From Hoyosella levis (GTDB lineage Bacteria > Actinomycetota > Actinomycetes > Mycobacteriales > Mycobacteriaceae), in NCBI RefSeq assembly GCF_026008515.1, contig NZ_BQYM01000001.1, positions 186,001 through 250,000 of the forward strand: a stretch of DNA of 64,000 nucleotides, written 5' to 3'. Under the pieces are notes generated by a model. The model saw only the letters and a list, made by a program, of their open reading frames with translations. It made no database searches and was not told the origin of the DNA. Positions 1 to 10,817 of the stretch are shown here, piece by piece. Both the position numbers and the translations under genes were made by a program. The number at the start of each line of letters is the position of its first letter. Position 1 is the first letter of the stretch.

Positions 1-94
1 CGATTTCGGCGATTGCGGCAACTTCGCGCGTCCTCGTCGGTAACGGTGGAGGGTAGCGGGCATCCGGCCCGCTCACAGGCTAGGAGGCAAGCCC

Positions 95-1030
95 ATGCAT
101 GGTGCCCGACGCAGTTTCCTCACCCGATCATTCGCGGGCGCAGCGGTTCTCGCGATCAGCGCGACGCTGGGCGCCTGCGTCGGGGAGGGTGGCAATCCGT
201 TGACCGAGGGCGAGGGCAGCGGTGGCAGCGGGGATATCGTGGTGGGCTCGGCGAACTTCCCCGAGAGCGTGCTGCTCGCCGAGATCTATGCGCAGGCGCT
301 CGAGGCGACGGGTGCCGAGGTGGAGCGGACCTACAACATCGGTAGCCGCGAGATCTACTACGGCCAGGTCGAGGCTGGCGCGATCAGCCTCATGCCCGAG
401 TACAACGGGGCGCTGCTCGCCTACCTCGAGGAGGACGCGACGGCGCGGAGCACCGAGGAGATCAATGCCGCGCTCGCCGAGGCGCTCCCGGAGGGGCTCG
501 AGATCCTTGATTCTGCCTCTGCCCAGAACGTCGATGCGCTGGTGGTCACCGAGGACACCGCGGACCGGTTCGATCTCGATACCATCGCGGATCTCGCACC
601 CGTGGCCGGGGACATGCGCGTGGGCGCGGCCCCGGAGTTCGAGACGCGCGAGCAGGGCCTCGTGGGCATCGAGGAGACGTATGGGGTGGTGTTCGGGGAG
701 TTCGTTTCCACCGACAACTCCGGGCCGCTGACGATCTCCGCGCTCGCGCGCGGCGATATCGATGTCGCCAACATCTATTCGACCGATCCGGCGCTGTCGT
801 CCAGGCCTTTCGTGGTGCTCGAGGACACCGAGTCCGTGTTCGGCGCGCAGAACATCACGCCCCTGGTGTCGAAGGGAGCGCTCGGCGACGATGCGGTGGA
901 CCGCGCCAACGAGGTATCGGCGCAGTTGACCACCGATACCCTCGCCGGACTGCTGGCGTCGGTCATCACTGATCAGCGTGATGTCAACGAGGTCGCCGCC
1001 GAGTGGCTCGCTGAGCAAGGGCTCGCGTGA
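95..1030 (+). CDS. Osmoprotectant ABC transporter substrate-binding lipoprotein (OpuCC/ProX-like)
   Basis: A 311-residue protein of the OpuAC family, which captures quaternary-amine compatible solutes (glycine betaine, choline, carnitine) outside the membrane. The N-terminus has an Arg-Arg pair (R5-R6), a hydrophobic stretch and a lipobox LGAC with Cys28, so it should be a lipid-anchored, possibly Tat-exported, protein. A Gly/Ser-rich linker follows, then the binding domain (about residue 47 to the end) with the VVGSANFPES start typical of the family. The ATG has a good ribosome site (AGGAGG, 7 nt upstream). It is first of four genes joined by 4-bp overlaps (binding protein, ATPase, two permeases). 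The exact substrate cannot be read from the sequence. Confidence 0.9.
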   Translation: MHGARRSFLTRSFAGAAVLAISATLGACVGEGGNPLTEGEGSGGSGDIVVGSANFPESVLLAEIYAQALEATGAEVERTYNIGSREIYYGQVEAGAISLMPEYNGALLAYLEEDATARSTEEINAALAEALPEGLEILDSASAQNVDALVVTEDTADRFDLDTIADLAPVAGDMRVGAAPEFETREQGLVGIEETYGVVFGEFVSTDNSGPLTISALARGDIDVANIYSTDPALSSRPFVVLEDTESVFGAQNITPLVSKGALGDDAVDRANEVSAQLTTDTLAGLLASVITDQRDVNEVAAEWLAEQGLA

Positions 1031-2097
1031 TCCGCTTCGAGGGGGTGGGCAAGCGCTACCCCGATGGCACGACCGCCGTCGAGCACCTCGATCTCGAGGT
1101 TCCCGCGGGCACGTTGACGGTGCTAGTGGGGCCCTCGGGGTGCGGCAAGACGACATCGCTGCGCATGATCAACCGCATGGTCGAGCCCACCGACGGCCGG
1201 GTGCTCGTCGACGACGTCGATGTCGCCACGCGGCGCGCGCATGATCTGCGCCGTGGCATCGGCTACGTGATCCAGAATGCCGGGCTGTTCCCGCACCGGA
1301 CGGTGCTCGACAACGTTGCGACAGTGCCTCGCCTGCTCGGGGACCGGCGATCGGTGGCGCGCAAGCGGGCGAGGGAGCTGCTCGAGCTCGTGGGGCTCAC
1401 CGCCGGCCAGGGCGATCGCTACCCGGCGCAGCTCTCTGGCGGGCAGCAGCAGCGTGTCGGGGTGGCCCGGGCGCTCGCGGCCGACCCGCCGATCCTGCTG
1501 ATGGACGAGCCATTCTCGGCGGTGGATCCGGTGGTGCGCGCTGATCTGCAGCGCGAGCTGCTGCGCTTGCAGGCCGAGCTGCGCAAGACGATCGTGCTGG
1601 TCACTCACGACATCGATGAGGCCATCACCCTCGGTGATCGGGTGGCGGTGCTGCGTCCCGGTGGTGTGCTAGCGCAGTACGCCGCGCCCGCCGAGTTGCT
1701 CGCGCGCCCCGCCGATCGCTTCGTCGAGCAGTTCCTCGGCGTCGATCGCGGGGTGCGGCTGCTGTCGTTCCATCCAGGCCGGGCACTGCCGCTGCGGGGC
1801 GAGAACGTGATCAAGGAGGGCGAGGCCGTGACAGGACCGTGGTGCCTTGTCGTCGATGCGGACTCGCGCCCCCTGGGCTGGCGACGGGGCGGCGGGGACT
1901 CCCTGCTGCCTATCGGGCATGGCTTCCGCCCGGCCACCGATACCCTCCGGGCGGCGCTGGACTCGGCGATGCTCTCCCCTGCCGGGCACGCGATCGGGCT
2001 CGACGACGAGGGCCGCGTCCTGGGCACCGCGAGCGCGGAGTCGATCGCCGAGCATGTGCGCGCGGTGCATGCCGCGAGCCTGGAGCCTGCCCGGTGA
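1027..2097 (+). CDS. Osmoprotectant ABC transporter ATP-binding protein (OpuCA-like)
   Basis: A 356-residue ABC ATPase that powers uptake by the OpuC-type importer encoded here. It shows Walker A (GPSGCGKT, residues 35-42), the Q-loop (YVIQNAGLFPH), the signature LSGGQQQR and Walker B ILLMDEPF followed by the D-loop. About 120 residues after the ATPase core form a C-terminal regulatory extension; I do not see clear paired CBS repeats such as those of B. subtilis OpuCA. The GTG start overlaps the stop of the binding-protein gene (GTGA), which indicates translational coupling. The best alternative assignment is a ProV-like ATPase of the same family. Confidence 0.92.
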   Translation: MIRFEGVGKRYPDGTTAVEHLDLEVPAGTLTVLVGPSGCGKTTSLRMINRMVEPTDGRVLVDDVDVATRRAHDLRRGIGYVIQNAGLFPHRTVLDNVATVPRLLGDRRSVARKRARELLELVGLTAGQGDRYPAQLSGGQQQRVGVARALAADPPILLMDEPFSAVDPVVRADLQRELLRLQAELRKTIVLVTHDIDEAITLGDRVAVLRPGGVLAQYAAPAELLARPADRFVEQFLGVDRGVRLLSFHPGRALPLRGENVIKEGEAVTGPWCLVVDADSRPLGWRRGGGDSLLPIGHGFRPATDTLRAALDSAMLSPAGHAIGLDDEGRVLGTASAESIAEHVRAVHAASLEPAR

Positions 2098-2783
2098 GCT
2101 GGCAGATCCCTTCGTACCTCGGTACCTTCACCGGGCTGCTGGGCGAGCACCTGCTGATGGCGCTCTCGGCCTCGCTGCTCGGCCTGGTGCTGTCGCTGCC
2201 GCTGGGCCTGGCATGCATCCGCTGGCCAGTGCTGTACGGCCCGGTCCTTGCTGTGGCGAGCGCCCTGTACGCAGTGCCGTCGCTGGCGTTCTTCGTGCTG
2301 CTCATCGCGTTCACCGGCATCGCGCCGCTCACGGTCATCATTCCGCTGGGCCTCTACACGCTCTCCGGGCTGGTGCCCAATGTCGTGGACGGGCTGCGGT
2401 CGGTGCCGGAAGTGGTGCGGCAGTCCGCCACCGCGATGGGCATGGGGCCGGCGCGGCGGCTGGTCGCGGTGGACCTTCCGATCGCGCTTCCAGCGGTGAT
2501 GGCCGGGCTGCGCGTGGCAACGGTGGCCAATATCAGCATGGTCAGCGTGGGTGCCCTCATCGGGATGGGCGCGTTCGGGTCGTTGTTCACCGCGTCGGCA
2601 CAGCTCGACCGGGTAGAGCTCGCGGTCATCGGGATCGTCGCCACCATCGGGATGGCTCTGGTGATCGACGTGATACTCGTGCTCGCGCAGCGCATGCTGA
2701 CGCCGTGGACACGGGCGGGCACAGCCGGGCGGTGGGGCCCGAGGAAGGCGCTGGCAACGATCAAGCAGGGGGCGCGCGCGTGA
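2094..2783 (+). CDS. Osmoprotectant ABC transporter permease 1 (OpuCB-like)
   Basis: A 229-residue integral membrane protein with about five or six hydrophobic segments. It carries the EAA loop (ATAMGMGPARRLVAVDLPIA) that docks on the ATPase, the hallmark of BPD-type importer permeases. The open frame runs further upstream, but the GTG at 2094, overlapping the stop of the ATPase gene by 4 bp, gives the usual family length and a normal N-terminus (SWQIPSYLGTF). It should pair with the next gene to form the heterodimeric channel of the glycine-betaine/choline-type transporter. Confidence 0.88.
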   Translation: MSWQIPSYLGTFTGLLGEHLLMALSASLLGLVLSLPLGLACIRWPVLYGPVLAVASALYAVPSLAFFVLLIAFTGIAPLTVIIPLGLYTLSGLVPNVVDGLRSVPEVVRQSATAMGMGPARRLVAVDLPIALPAVMAGLRVATVANISMVSVGALIGMGAFGSLFTASAQLDRVELAVIGIVATIGMALVIDVILVLAQRMLTPWTRAGTAGRWGPRKALATIKQGARA

Positions 2784-3442
2784 CGTCGCTGTGGTTCTCG
2801 CTTCAGGACTTCTTCTCCACGAGCAGCAACTGGTCGGGCCCATCGGGCATCCCGGCACGCGTGGGCGAGCATGCGGTGTACACGATCCTCGCTTGGCTGC
2901 TCGCCGCGGGGATCGCGGTGCCTATCGGCTTGTGGACGGGCCACAGTGGCCGCGCCGGGCTGCTCGTGGGTGCCACGGCGAACGCGGCGCGCGCGCTGCC
3001 CACCTATGGCGTGCTGGTGCTGCTCGTGGTGCTGCTGGGCATCGGGCTCGGACCAGTGCTGATCCCGCTGGTGGCCCTAGCGGTGCCGCCGATCCTGCTC
3101 AATACGTATGAGGGCGTGCGCGCGGTGCCCCCGACGACCACGGACGCTGCGCGGGGCATGGGCATGACGGGCCGGGAAGTGCTGTGGCAGGTCGAGCTGC
3201 CGATGGCGCTGCCGCTGATGCTCGTGGGATTGCGCACCGCGGCCGTGCAGGTCGTGGCGACCGCGACGATCGCGGCCGCGGTGAGCTTCGGCGGCATCGG
3301 CCGCTACATCATCGACGGGCTGGCGCGCCGTGACTACACCCTCGTGGTCGGCGGTGCCGTGCTCGCGATGGCCGCGTCGATCCTGGTGCTCGGGCTGTTC
3401 GTGGTGGCGCGGCGCGTGCTCGTCTCCCCGGGGCTGCGCTGA
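2780..3442 (+). CDS. Osmoprotectant ABC transporter permease 2 (OpuCD-like)
   Basis: A 220-residue permease and last gene of the importer operon. It contains several transmembrane helices and an EAA loop (DAARGMGMTGREVLWQVELP). The start chosen is the GTG at 2780 that overlaps the stop of permease 1 (GTGA). The much longer open frame upstream is a shadow of permease 1. Two different permeases with one ATPase and one binding protein is the standard OpuC/ProVWX arrangement in actinobacteria. Transcription runs toward ectD and a hairpin lies in the 91-bp gap between them. Confidence 0.88.
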   Translation: MTSLWFSLQDFFSTSSNWSGPSGIPARVGEHAVYTILAWLLAAGIAVPIGLWTGHSGRAGLLVGATANAARALPTYGVLVLLVVLLGIGLGPVLIPLVALAVPPILLNTYEGVRAVPPTTTDAARGMGMTGREVLWQVELPMALPLMLVGLRTAAVQVVATATIAAAVSFGGIGRYIIDGLARRDYTLVVGGAVLAMAASILVLGLFVVARRVLVSPGLR

Positions 3443-3486
3443 TGGGGACTGCGCTGACCGAGCCGCAGGAACAGGAGCTCCCGGGG

Positions 3487-3517
3487 CCAGGGACGCGCGA
3501 TGCGCCCCGGCCCCTGG
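3487..3517. terminator. Possible terminator between convergent osmoprotectant operon and ectD
   Basis: CCAGGG (3487-3492) can pair with CCCTGG (3512-3517), and an inner GCGC/GCGC pair could extend the stem. It lies in the gap between the permease stop and the ectD stop. There is no U-tract, so this is a weak call resting on position and self-complementarity. Confidence 0.35.
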
Positions 3518-3533
3518 TCGCTGCTCGGTGGGC

Positions 3534-4457
3534 TTACTCGAACGGTGTGCCGGTCTTGGGGGCGAGCGGGGTGAAGTCGCGGCTGCCGAGGTGCTCGGGG
3601 CGCGGACGTGTCCCCGCGAAGGGCTCCTCCAGGGTGTTCTCGACGCTGTTGAACACGATGAAGATGTTCGCGCGCGGATAGGGCGTGATGTTGTTGGCCG
3701 ATCCGTGCATCGAGTTCGAGTCGAAGAACAGGGCGCTGCCCGCGGGGCCGGTGAACTGCTCGATGCCGAACTCGTAGGCGAGCTTGGTCACGGCCTCCTC
3801 GCTGGGCACGCCGACGCGCTGGGCCTGGAGGGATGACTTGTAGTTGTCCTTCGGGGTCTTTCCGGCGCACGGCACATATGTGCGGTGGGCGCCGGGCATG
3901 AGCATCAGACCGCCATTGAATGCGAAATTGTCGGTCAAGGCAATGGACATGCTTACCGCGCGCGGGGATGGCATTCCGTCCTCGGCGTGCCAGGTCTCGA
4001 AATCGGAATGCCAATAGAATCCGGTTCCTGCGAATCCTGGCATGCAATTGATCCGGCTTTGATGAATATAGACATCGGAGCCGAGGATCTGCCGGGCGCG
4101 GTCGAGGATGCGGGGGGTGCGGATGAGCTGGTCGATCAGCGGGCTGACCTCATGGACCGAGAAGATCGACCGCACGCGGTCGGAACCGCGTTCGCGCACG
4201 ATCAGCTCGCTCTTTGCCAGCTCGGGGTCCGCCGCGAGCCGCTCCACCTCGGACCAGCAGTTCTGCACGTGTGCCGGGGTGATGAGCCCCTCTTCGATGT
4301 GGAATCCCTTGGATTCATAGCTCGCGAGGGCATCGGGGGTGAACGGGCCGGGCATGCGCTCGCCCCACACCGTGGGATGCGGCCGCGTCACGGGCCCGGA
4401 CGGCGCGGCAAGGCGCGAGGGATAGAAATCTTCGACTGTATTCTGTGCGGTTGTCAT
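3534..4457 (-). CDS. ectD: Ectoine hydroxylase EctD
   Basis: A 307-residue cytoplasmic Fe(II)/2-oxoglutarate dioxygenase that converts ectoine to 5-hydroxyectoine. The family signature is complete: FYWHSDFETWHAEDGMP at residues 147-163, with iron ligands H150 and D152, and the distal His H251 in SMHGSANN. Length matches the family (about 300). The ATG at 4457 is preceded by GGAGGAG; the upstream in-frame extension lacks a ribosome site. No ectA, ectB or ectC lies in the window, so the enzyme must act on ectoine made from a distant locus or imported. The osmoprotectant importer converging on it makes the second option attractive. It is probably a single-gene transcript with a promoter in 4458-4620. 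Confidence 0.93.
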   Translation of the reverse strand: MTTAQNTVEDFYPSRLAAPSGPVTRPHPTVWGERMPGPFTPDALASYESKGFHIEEGLITPAHVQNCWSEVERLAADPELAKSELIVRERGSDRVRSIFSVHEVSPLIDQLIRTPRILDRARQILGSDVYIHQSRINCMPGFAGTGFYWHSDFETWHAEDGMPSPRAVSMSIALTDNFAFNGGLMLMPGAHRTYVPCAGKTPKDNYKSSLQAQRVGVPSEEAVTKLAYEFGIEQFTGPAGSALFFDSNSMHGSANNITPYPRANIFIVFNSVENTLEEPFAGTRPRPEHLGSRDFTPLAPKTGTPFE

Positions 4458-4620
4458 GCTTGAACTCCTCCCAATAAATGGTTGGCCGAGAGGCGTTTCG
4501 GCCATAGGGCTAGCCTGACAGGACACACAATAACGCATTCAATGTCACGTGCCAAAGCGCTAGCCTTGATGCAAGAGGCATTTCCACGGGAATGCTCGTC
4601 TAAACATGATCCACGAAAGT

Positions 4621-4660
4621 CCGCGGGCGCAAGGACAAGGAAACCGGCCTTGCGCTGCGG
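4621..4660 (-). terminator. Hairpin terminator downstream of the urease operon
   Basis: GCGCAAGG (4627-4634) pairs with CCTTGCGC (4648-4655), and CCGC/GCGG extends the stem across a small internal mismatch. It lies 17 bp past the ureD stop, in the place expected for the end of the ure transcript and before the ectD promoter region. Confidence 0.5.
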
Positions 4661-4677
4661 GAACGTTGAACGATTGA

Positions 4678-5367
4678 TCAGCCGCGCAGTGGGGGCAGCC
4701 GCTCCCCGATCCAGGTGGTGAGCGTTCCGCCATGCGGGAGGCCGAGCGCTGCGCGGGCCGCGCGGGGGTCGCCGTCGAGGACGCTCCTCCCGGTGTTGTG
4801 CTCGATCTGCTCGGGCGCGCGGCGGCCGAGCTCGAGCACGGAATCGAGCGCGGTGGCGGCGCCGAGCGCATCGCGGGCACCGAGCACCAGTGTGTGGGCG
4901 AGCACGGGGGTTCCGTCATCGAGGCGGGCGGTGGTGGTGCCCTGCCACGAGCCCTGCCCGGTCTCGCCGGTGCGGCCGATCTGGATGCGCTCGCTGATGC
5001 GGGCAGTCGCATCGGGCGCGGCCGTGATGGCCGTGGTGGTCTCGTGCACTGCGGTGCCGGCCACGATGGTGGGCTCGGGCACGAGGTCGAGGTGCGCTCC
5101 AGCACCGAGCTCGATGGTCCAGCGGGAGGTGGACCTGCTCGTCGCTCGGCCGGGCAGCGCCACGGTGGCCGCGACGGTACGGACGGCAAGGCGCGTCCCG
5201 GGGCCGAGCCGGAGAGTGATGTCGATGTGGTCGCCACCGAGCGGTGTGATGGCGGTGCCGATGAGATGCACCGTGGCGGGCCCGGTCTGGCGCACGGCGA
5301 GGCCCCCTAGGGCATGAATCCGGGGGCCCCGGCCCGCGCTGGCCTCGATGATCAGCTCAGTGCGCAT
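4678..5367 (-). CDS. ureD: Urease accessory protein UreD
   Basis: A 229-residue UreD/UreH protein, the scaffold that binds apo-urease and recruits UreF and UreG for nickel insertion. The family pattern is visible: an all-beta N-terminus, [19 protein letters not shown], then [15 protein letters not shown] and the conserved C-terminal region. It is shorter than enterobacterial UreD but in the range of actinobacterial forms. It is last in the operon and overlaps the end of ureG by 11 bp, so the two are translationally linked. A typical hairpin follows the stop. Confidence 0.88.
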   Translation of the reverse strand: MRTELIIEASAGRGPRIHALGGLAVRQTGPATVHLIGTAITPLGGDHIDITLRLGPGTRLAVRTVAATVALPGRATSRSTSRWTIELGAGAHLDLVPEPTIVAGTAVHETTTAITAAPDATARISERIQIGRTGETGQGSWQGTTTARLDDGTPVLAHTLVLGARDALGAATALDSVLELGRRAPEQIEHNTGRSVLDGDPRAARAALGLPHGGTLTTWIGERLPPLRG

Positions 5368-6049
5368 GGACCTCGGTGAGCCTGCTGATCTGCGCGCGCA
5401 CCCACTCCAGCACCGGCGTGGCCGCGGGATCCTCGGTGAGGGAGGTGAACGCGGTGGGCCTGCCCTCGCGGACTGCGCTGGCGTCGCGGTCCATGACGCC
5501 GAGATCGGCCCCGACCATGGGGGCGAGATCGGTCTTGTTGATCACCAGCAGGTCCGAATAGGTGACACCAGGCCCGCCCTTGCGGGGCACCTTGTCCCCG
5601 CCAGCAACATCGACGACGAAGATCTGCACATCGATCAGCCCCATCGAGAACGTGGCGGTGAGATTGTCGCCGCCGGACTCGACGAGGATCAGGTCAAGCG
5701 GGGGGTTCGCGTCGATCAGGTCGTCGATGGCGTCGAGGTTCGCAGTGATGTCGTCGCGGATCGCGGTGTGCGGGCAGCCACCGGTCTTGACGGCGGTGAT
5801 GCGCTCGTCGGGCAGGACCGCGTTGCGGCGCAGGAAGTCCGCGTCCTCGGTGGTGTAGATGTCGTTGGTGAGCACGGCGAGGGACAGCTCGTCGCGCAGC
5901 TCGCGGCAGAGCGCGGCGACGAGCGCGGTCTTGCCGGAGCCCACGGGTCCGCCGATGCCGATGCGGACGGGCTCGCCGGGGGTGCGCTCGCGGCGGGCGC
6001 GCTCGGGGGCGTGGCTGTGGGGTTCTCCGCCCATCAGGTGCGGGGGCAT
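5357..6049 (-). CDS. ureG: Urease accessory GTPase UreG
   Basis: A 230-residue SIMIBI-class GTPase that drives GTP-dependent nickel delivery to the urease active site. The P-loop GPVGSGKT is at residues 34-41; other motifs are [12 protein letters not shown] and the base-recognition VINKTDL. The N-terminal tail has a few His residues ([10 protein letters not shown]) but no long His-rich nickel store. Since ureE is absent, as in other actinobacterial clusters, that tail and UreG itself may carry the metal. A clear GGAG ribosome site precedes the ATG. Confidence 0.95.
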   Translation of the reverse strand: MPPHLMGGEPHSHAPERARRERTPGEPVRIGIGGPVGSGKTALVAALCRELRDELSLAVLTNDIYTTEDADFLRRNAVLPDERITAVKTGGCPHTAIRDDITANLDAIDDLIDANPPLDLILVESGGDNLTATFSMGLIDVQIFVVDVAGGDKVPRKGGPGVTYSDLLVINKTDLAPMVGADLGVMDRDASAVREGRPTAFTSLTEDPAATPVLEWVRAQISRLTEVHAH

Positions 6050-6117
6050 GGGGTCGCTCCTTCGTCGTTGGTGCTGGCTCGGTGGTGCTAGGGCTGGCGG
6101 GGGTGATAGCTGGGGCG

Positions 6118-6744
6118 CTAGGAGACGAACAAGGGCATCTCGCGCTGGATGTGCCGCTCGGCGAGCACGTCGAGCAGGGGGTCAGAGAGGGCGTGCAGCC
6201 CAGTGGTGGCCTGGCGAGCAGTCTCGTCGCACAGCCCCGACAGCCCGAAGGTGATGATGGCGGCGTCGGCGGGGTCGAGGGCGAGGAGCCGCTGCGCGGC
6301 GGTGGCGGAGCTGGTCATCGTGGTGTAGATGACCGCGAGGGCTGCCTGGTGCGCATCGAGGTGGCACAGGCCCGCGACGATGCCGGTGATCACGGGCAGG
6401 TGGGGGCGGCGGCCGGTGCTGCTCCAGTCGTGGCCGGGCCAGGCGCGGCGGGCGAGGCGGGCAAAGCCGCGCCCCTGGGTCCTGGAGGCATCACGGGCCG
6501 CAGTGGACGGGGTGCGAGCATCGGTCTCGGCATCCGCCAGGCCCGGTTCCAGCCCGTTGACCACCGCTGCGGTGATCGACGCGGTGGTCAGGCCGGTGGT
6601 GCGGATGCGGCGGGCGAGGAATGCCTCGACAGTGGGCAGGTCGTGGACGATGCCGCTGGTGATGGCTTCCTCGATGCCGCCGGAGTGCACGTGGCCGCCG
6701 ATGGGCAGGCGCGCGTCGGCGAGCGCGAGCAGGTCGGTGAGCAT
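6118..6744 (-). CDS. ureF: Urease accessory protein UreF
   Basis: A 208-residue, mostly helical UreF protein that bridges UreD and UreG and gates GTP hydrolysis during urease activation. The N-terminal signature [19 protein letters not shown] is well conserved. It begins 9 bp after the ureC stop and ends 68 bp before ureG, the largest gap inside this operon. The middle is rich in Ala/Arg, as usual for this fast-evolving family. Confidence 0.9.
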   Translation of the reverse strand: MLTDLLALADARLPIGGHVHSGGIEEAITSGIVHDLPTVEAFLARRIRTTGLTTASITAAVVNGLEPGLADAETDARTPSTAARDASRTQGRGFARLARRAWPGHDWSSTGRRPHLPVITGIVAGLCHLDAHQAALAVIYTTMTSSATAAQRLLALDPADAAIITFGLSGLCDETARQATTGLHALSDPLLDVLAERHIQREMPLFVS

Positions 6745-6753
6745 GCCGCGGGC

Positions 6754-8483
<1,730 letters not shown>

Positions 8484-8487
<4 letters not shown>

Positions 8488-8798
8488 GAGCGGTCCAGCT
8501 TTCCGGGTGGGGTGAGGCTGAGCCCGTGCACCTCGCGGGCTCCTCCGATGGCGACGAGGGACACGGCGTGGGCGAGGCCAGGCTCGAAGCGCACGGCCGT
8601 GCCGGCGGGGACGTCGAGGCGGTAGCCGTGGGCGGCAGCACGATCGAAGCGCAGGGACTCATTGGCCTGCGGGAAGTGGAAGTGGCTGCCGACCTGGATG
8701 GGGCGATCGCCGTCGTTGGTCACCTCGAGGGTGATGCGGGGCGCACCGGGGCTGAGCTCGATCTCGCCGGGCGCGGTGCGGATCTCTCCGGGAATCAT
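8484..8798 (-). CDS. ureB: Urease beta subunit UreB
   Basis: A 104-residue structural subunit of urease. It starts MIPGEI and contains [21 protein letters not shown] and the RFEPG motif, all diagnostic for UreB. The gene lies between ureA (10-bp gap) and ureC (4-bp overlap), the standard order. Confidence 0.95.
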
Positions 8799-8808
8799 GG
8801 GGTGCTCC

Positions 8809-9111
<303 letters not shown>

Positions 9112-9225
9112 GGATCCTCCTCGATGCCGGGCTGCGGCCGGGCTAGGCGATGGCAACGACGTTAGCAGCCTCGACGGCACCCGAAAGGGGCGAGCCGGGC
9201 CCTCGATGGGGTTGCGCGGGAGGGA

Positions 9226-9252
9226 TTTACGCAGGGTTAACAGCGAGGTAGC
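9226..9252 (-). promoter_or_regulatory. Possible GlnR-like operator upstream of ureA
   Basis: On the minus strand the region reads GCTAC-n6-GTTAA-n6-GTAAA. Spacing equals that of actinobacterial GlnR sites (gTnAC-n6-GaAAC repeats), but base matches are only partial. Urease genes are known GlnR targets in streptomycetes, which is why I record it. It lies about 115 bp before the ureA start. Confidence 0.3.
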
Positions 9253-9272
9253 AGTTGGCGCCAATTTTTCAC

Positions 9273-9301
9273 TTGCCACTCTGGAAAGTACTTGCCATAC
9301 T
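9273..9301 (+). promoter_or_regulatory. Housekeeping-type promoter, probably leaderless
   Basis: TTGCCA (-35), 17-bp spacer, CATACT (-10), then 6 bp to the ATG of the membrane-protein gene. The distance implies a transcript starting at or next to the start codon. ACTTGCCA occurs twice in this stretch, so a second regulator may also bind. Confidence 0.5.
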
Positions 9302-9307
9302 CGAACC

Positions 9308-9763
9308 ATGGACAACATGAACCGTGGGGTGCCACCTTCCCCGACCGAGGCCGACCGGCTCCTCGCTGAGGCCCGCCTCCTCGCCCGCTCGAGCCACGAC
9401 GCCGCCTGGCCCTGGATAGCCTTCCTGCTCGGCCTCGGTGCTACCACTTCCATGGCCTTCCTGGCCTTCGGGACGACCACCCGCCCCGATGCGCCCACGG
9501 CCGGAAATACCGCGGTGGTGCTTGGCATGCTCGCGTGGGTCGGCGTGCTGATGGCGTTTGCCATGGGCCGGGCACGCGGGGCGAGGCGCGGGTTCGGGCG
9601 CCGCTGGATCCTCTACATCACCGCCTGGGCCGCCACCTACATGGTCGGCTTGCTCATCGGCAGCGTCTGGTTCGCCGGCAGCCTGGCCTACTGGGCGATC
9701 GCTGCCACCGCGGTGGGCCTGGCCTGCATCGCTGGCGCGGTCGTGGAGTCGCGCCGTGGATGA
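9308..9763 (+). CDS. Small four-helix membrane protein
   Basis: A 151-residue protein with a short polar N-terminus and four hydrophobic segments (roughly residues 36-53, 64-84, 97-118 and 122-145). I do not recognise a catalytic motif. It overlaps by 8 bp with a winged-helix regulator gene, a pairing commonly seen in actinobacteria for an unknown membrane protein and its regulator. The chosen ATG sits directly behind a promoter; a second ATG three codons on is possible. Confidence 0.75.
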   Translation: MDNMNRGVPPSPTEADRLLAEARLLARSSHDAAWPWIAFLLGLGATTSMAFLAFGTTTRPDAPTAGNTAVVLGMLAWVGVLMAFAMGRARGARRGFGRRWILYITAWAATYMVGLLIGSVWFAGSLAYWAIAATAVGLACIAGAVVESRRG

Positions 9764-10073
9764 CGCGCCCGCCCCGCACCCGCGCGCCCGGCTCGTCGAT
9801 CTCCTCCACCATCCCGTCCGGTTCTCGCTGGCCGCGGCGCTCGCGCACGCCGACTCGATGGAGTTCCGCGAAGCCCGGGACCTTCTGCAGGTCTCCGACT
9901 CCGTGCTGAGCAAGCAGGCATCGCAGCTCGAGGAGGCAGGACTGGTGCGGATCAGGAAGGGACACGTGGGAAAGCGGCCGCGCACGTGGCTCTCGCTCAC
10001 GCCAGAGGGCCACGAGAAGTGGGCCCAGCACCTGCAGGCACTGCAAGACATCGCCGAAGGGCCCGTGCCGTGA
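9756..10073 (+). CDS. Winged-helix transcriptional regulator (HTH_34/MarR-like)
   Basis: A 105-residue DNA-binding protein. The helix-turn-helix spans about residues 26-62 (MEFREARDLLQVSDSVLSKQ) and is followed by a basic wing (RIRKGHVGKRPRTWLSLT). It belongs to the short, single-domain winged-helix family that usually controls its own operon. The GTG start at 9756 overlaps the preceding stop and gives the family N-terminus (HPRARLVDLLHHPVRFSL). No ligand domain is present. Confidence 0.82.
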   Translation: MDDAPAPHPRARLVDLLHHPVRFSLAAALAHADSMEFREARDLLQVSDSVLSKQASQLEEAGLVRIRKGHVGKRPRTWLSLTPEGHEKWAQHLQALQDIAEGPVP

Positions 10074-10100
10074 GACGATTGTGCGGAACCCAATCCGTAC

Positions 10101-10715
10101 ATGAAGGGGATTGCCGTGGGAATCCTGATCGCAGTCATCGTGCTGGTCGTCATTGTCATCGCCGTCCTGGGCTTCTGGGTCATGAGCATCTACAACGGGC
10201 TCGTCACCCGGCGCAATGGCTACCAGAACGCGTTCGCCCAGATCGACGTGCAGCTCACGCGCCGCCACGATCTCATCCCGAACCTCGTGGAGACCGCCAA
10301 GGGCTACATCAAGCATGAGCGCGAGACCCTCGAGGGCGTCATCCAGGCCCGCAACAGTGCCGTGACCGCGCAGAACTCCGCGCGCCAGGCGCCGGGCGAC
10401 CCGCAGGCGATGGGCGAGCTCTCGGGCGCGGAGAACCAGCTGACCCAGTCGCTCGGGCGCATGTTCGCCCTGTCCGAGGCCTACCCGGACCTCAAGGCGA
10501 ACCAGAACATGATGCAGCTCTCGGAGGAGCTCACCTCCACCGAGAACCGGGTCGCGTTCGCCCGCCAGGCATTCAACGATGCCGTCACCGCCTACAACAT
10601 CAAGCGGGAGGTCTTCCCGGGCAGCGTTATCGCCGGGATGTTCAACTTCCAGCCCGCCGCGCTGCTCGAGGCCGAGGGCCCAGAGACGCGCGAGGTCCCG
10701 AAGATCTCCTTCTAG
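10101..10715 (+). CDS. LemA family membrane protein
   Basis: A 204-residue LemA protein: one N-terminal transmembrane helix (about residues 4-27), then a long helical domain with the signature YNGLVTRRNGYQNAFAQIDV and RRHDLIPNLVETAKGY. Its biochemical role is not established. LemA genes often sit beside membrane proteases, and here an M48 peptidase gene follows 102 bp downstream. The N-terminus would be outside or a signal anchor, with the coiled domain extracytoplasmic in the usual model. Confidence 0.9.
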   Translation: MKGIAVGILIAVIVLVVIVIAVLGFWVMSIYNGLVTRRNGYQNAFAQIDVQLTRRHDLIPNLVETAKGYIKHERETLEGVIQARNSAVTAQNSARQAPGDPQAMGELSGAENQLTQSLGRMFALSEAYPDLKANQNMMQLSEELTSTENRVAFARQAFNDAVTAYNIKREVFPGSVIAGMFNFQPAALLEAEGPETREVPKISF

Positions 10716-10817
10716 GCCACACGCGCGCTCGCGCCGCGCTGCCCGGCAGCGCGGCGCCCCGCGTCCGTCCCCAGCAGGACGTTCCGCCCCACCACCCCGC
10801 GCAGATGAGGGTCAACC

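Noticed and set aside
1847-3442. Single 531-codon open frame across both permease genes
   Set aside because: The upstream half is out of frame with permease 1 and has no membrane-protein character; the GTG at 2780 gives the real second permease.
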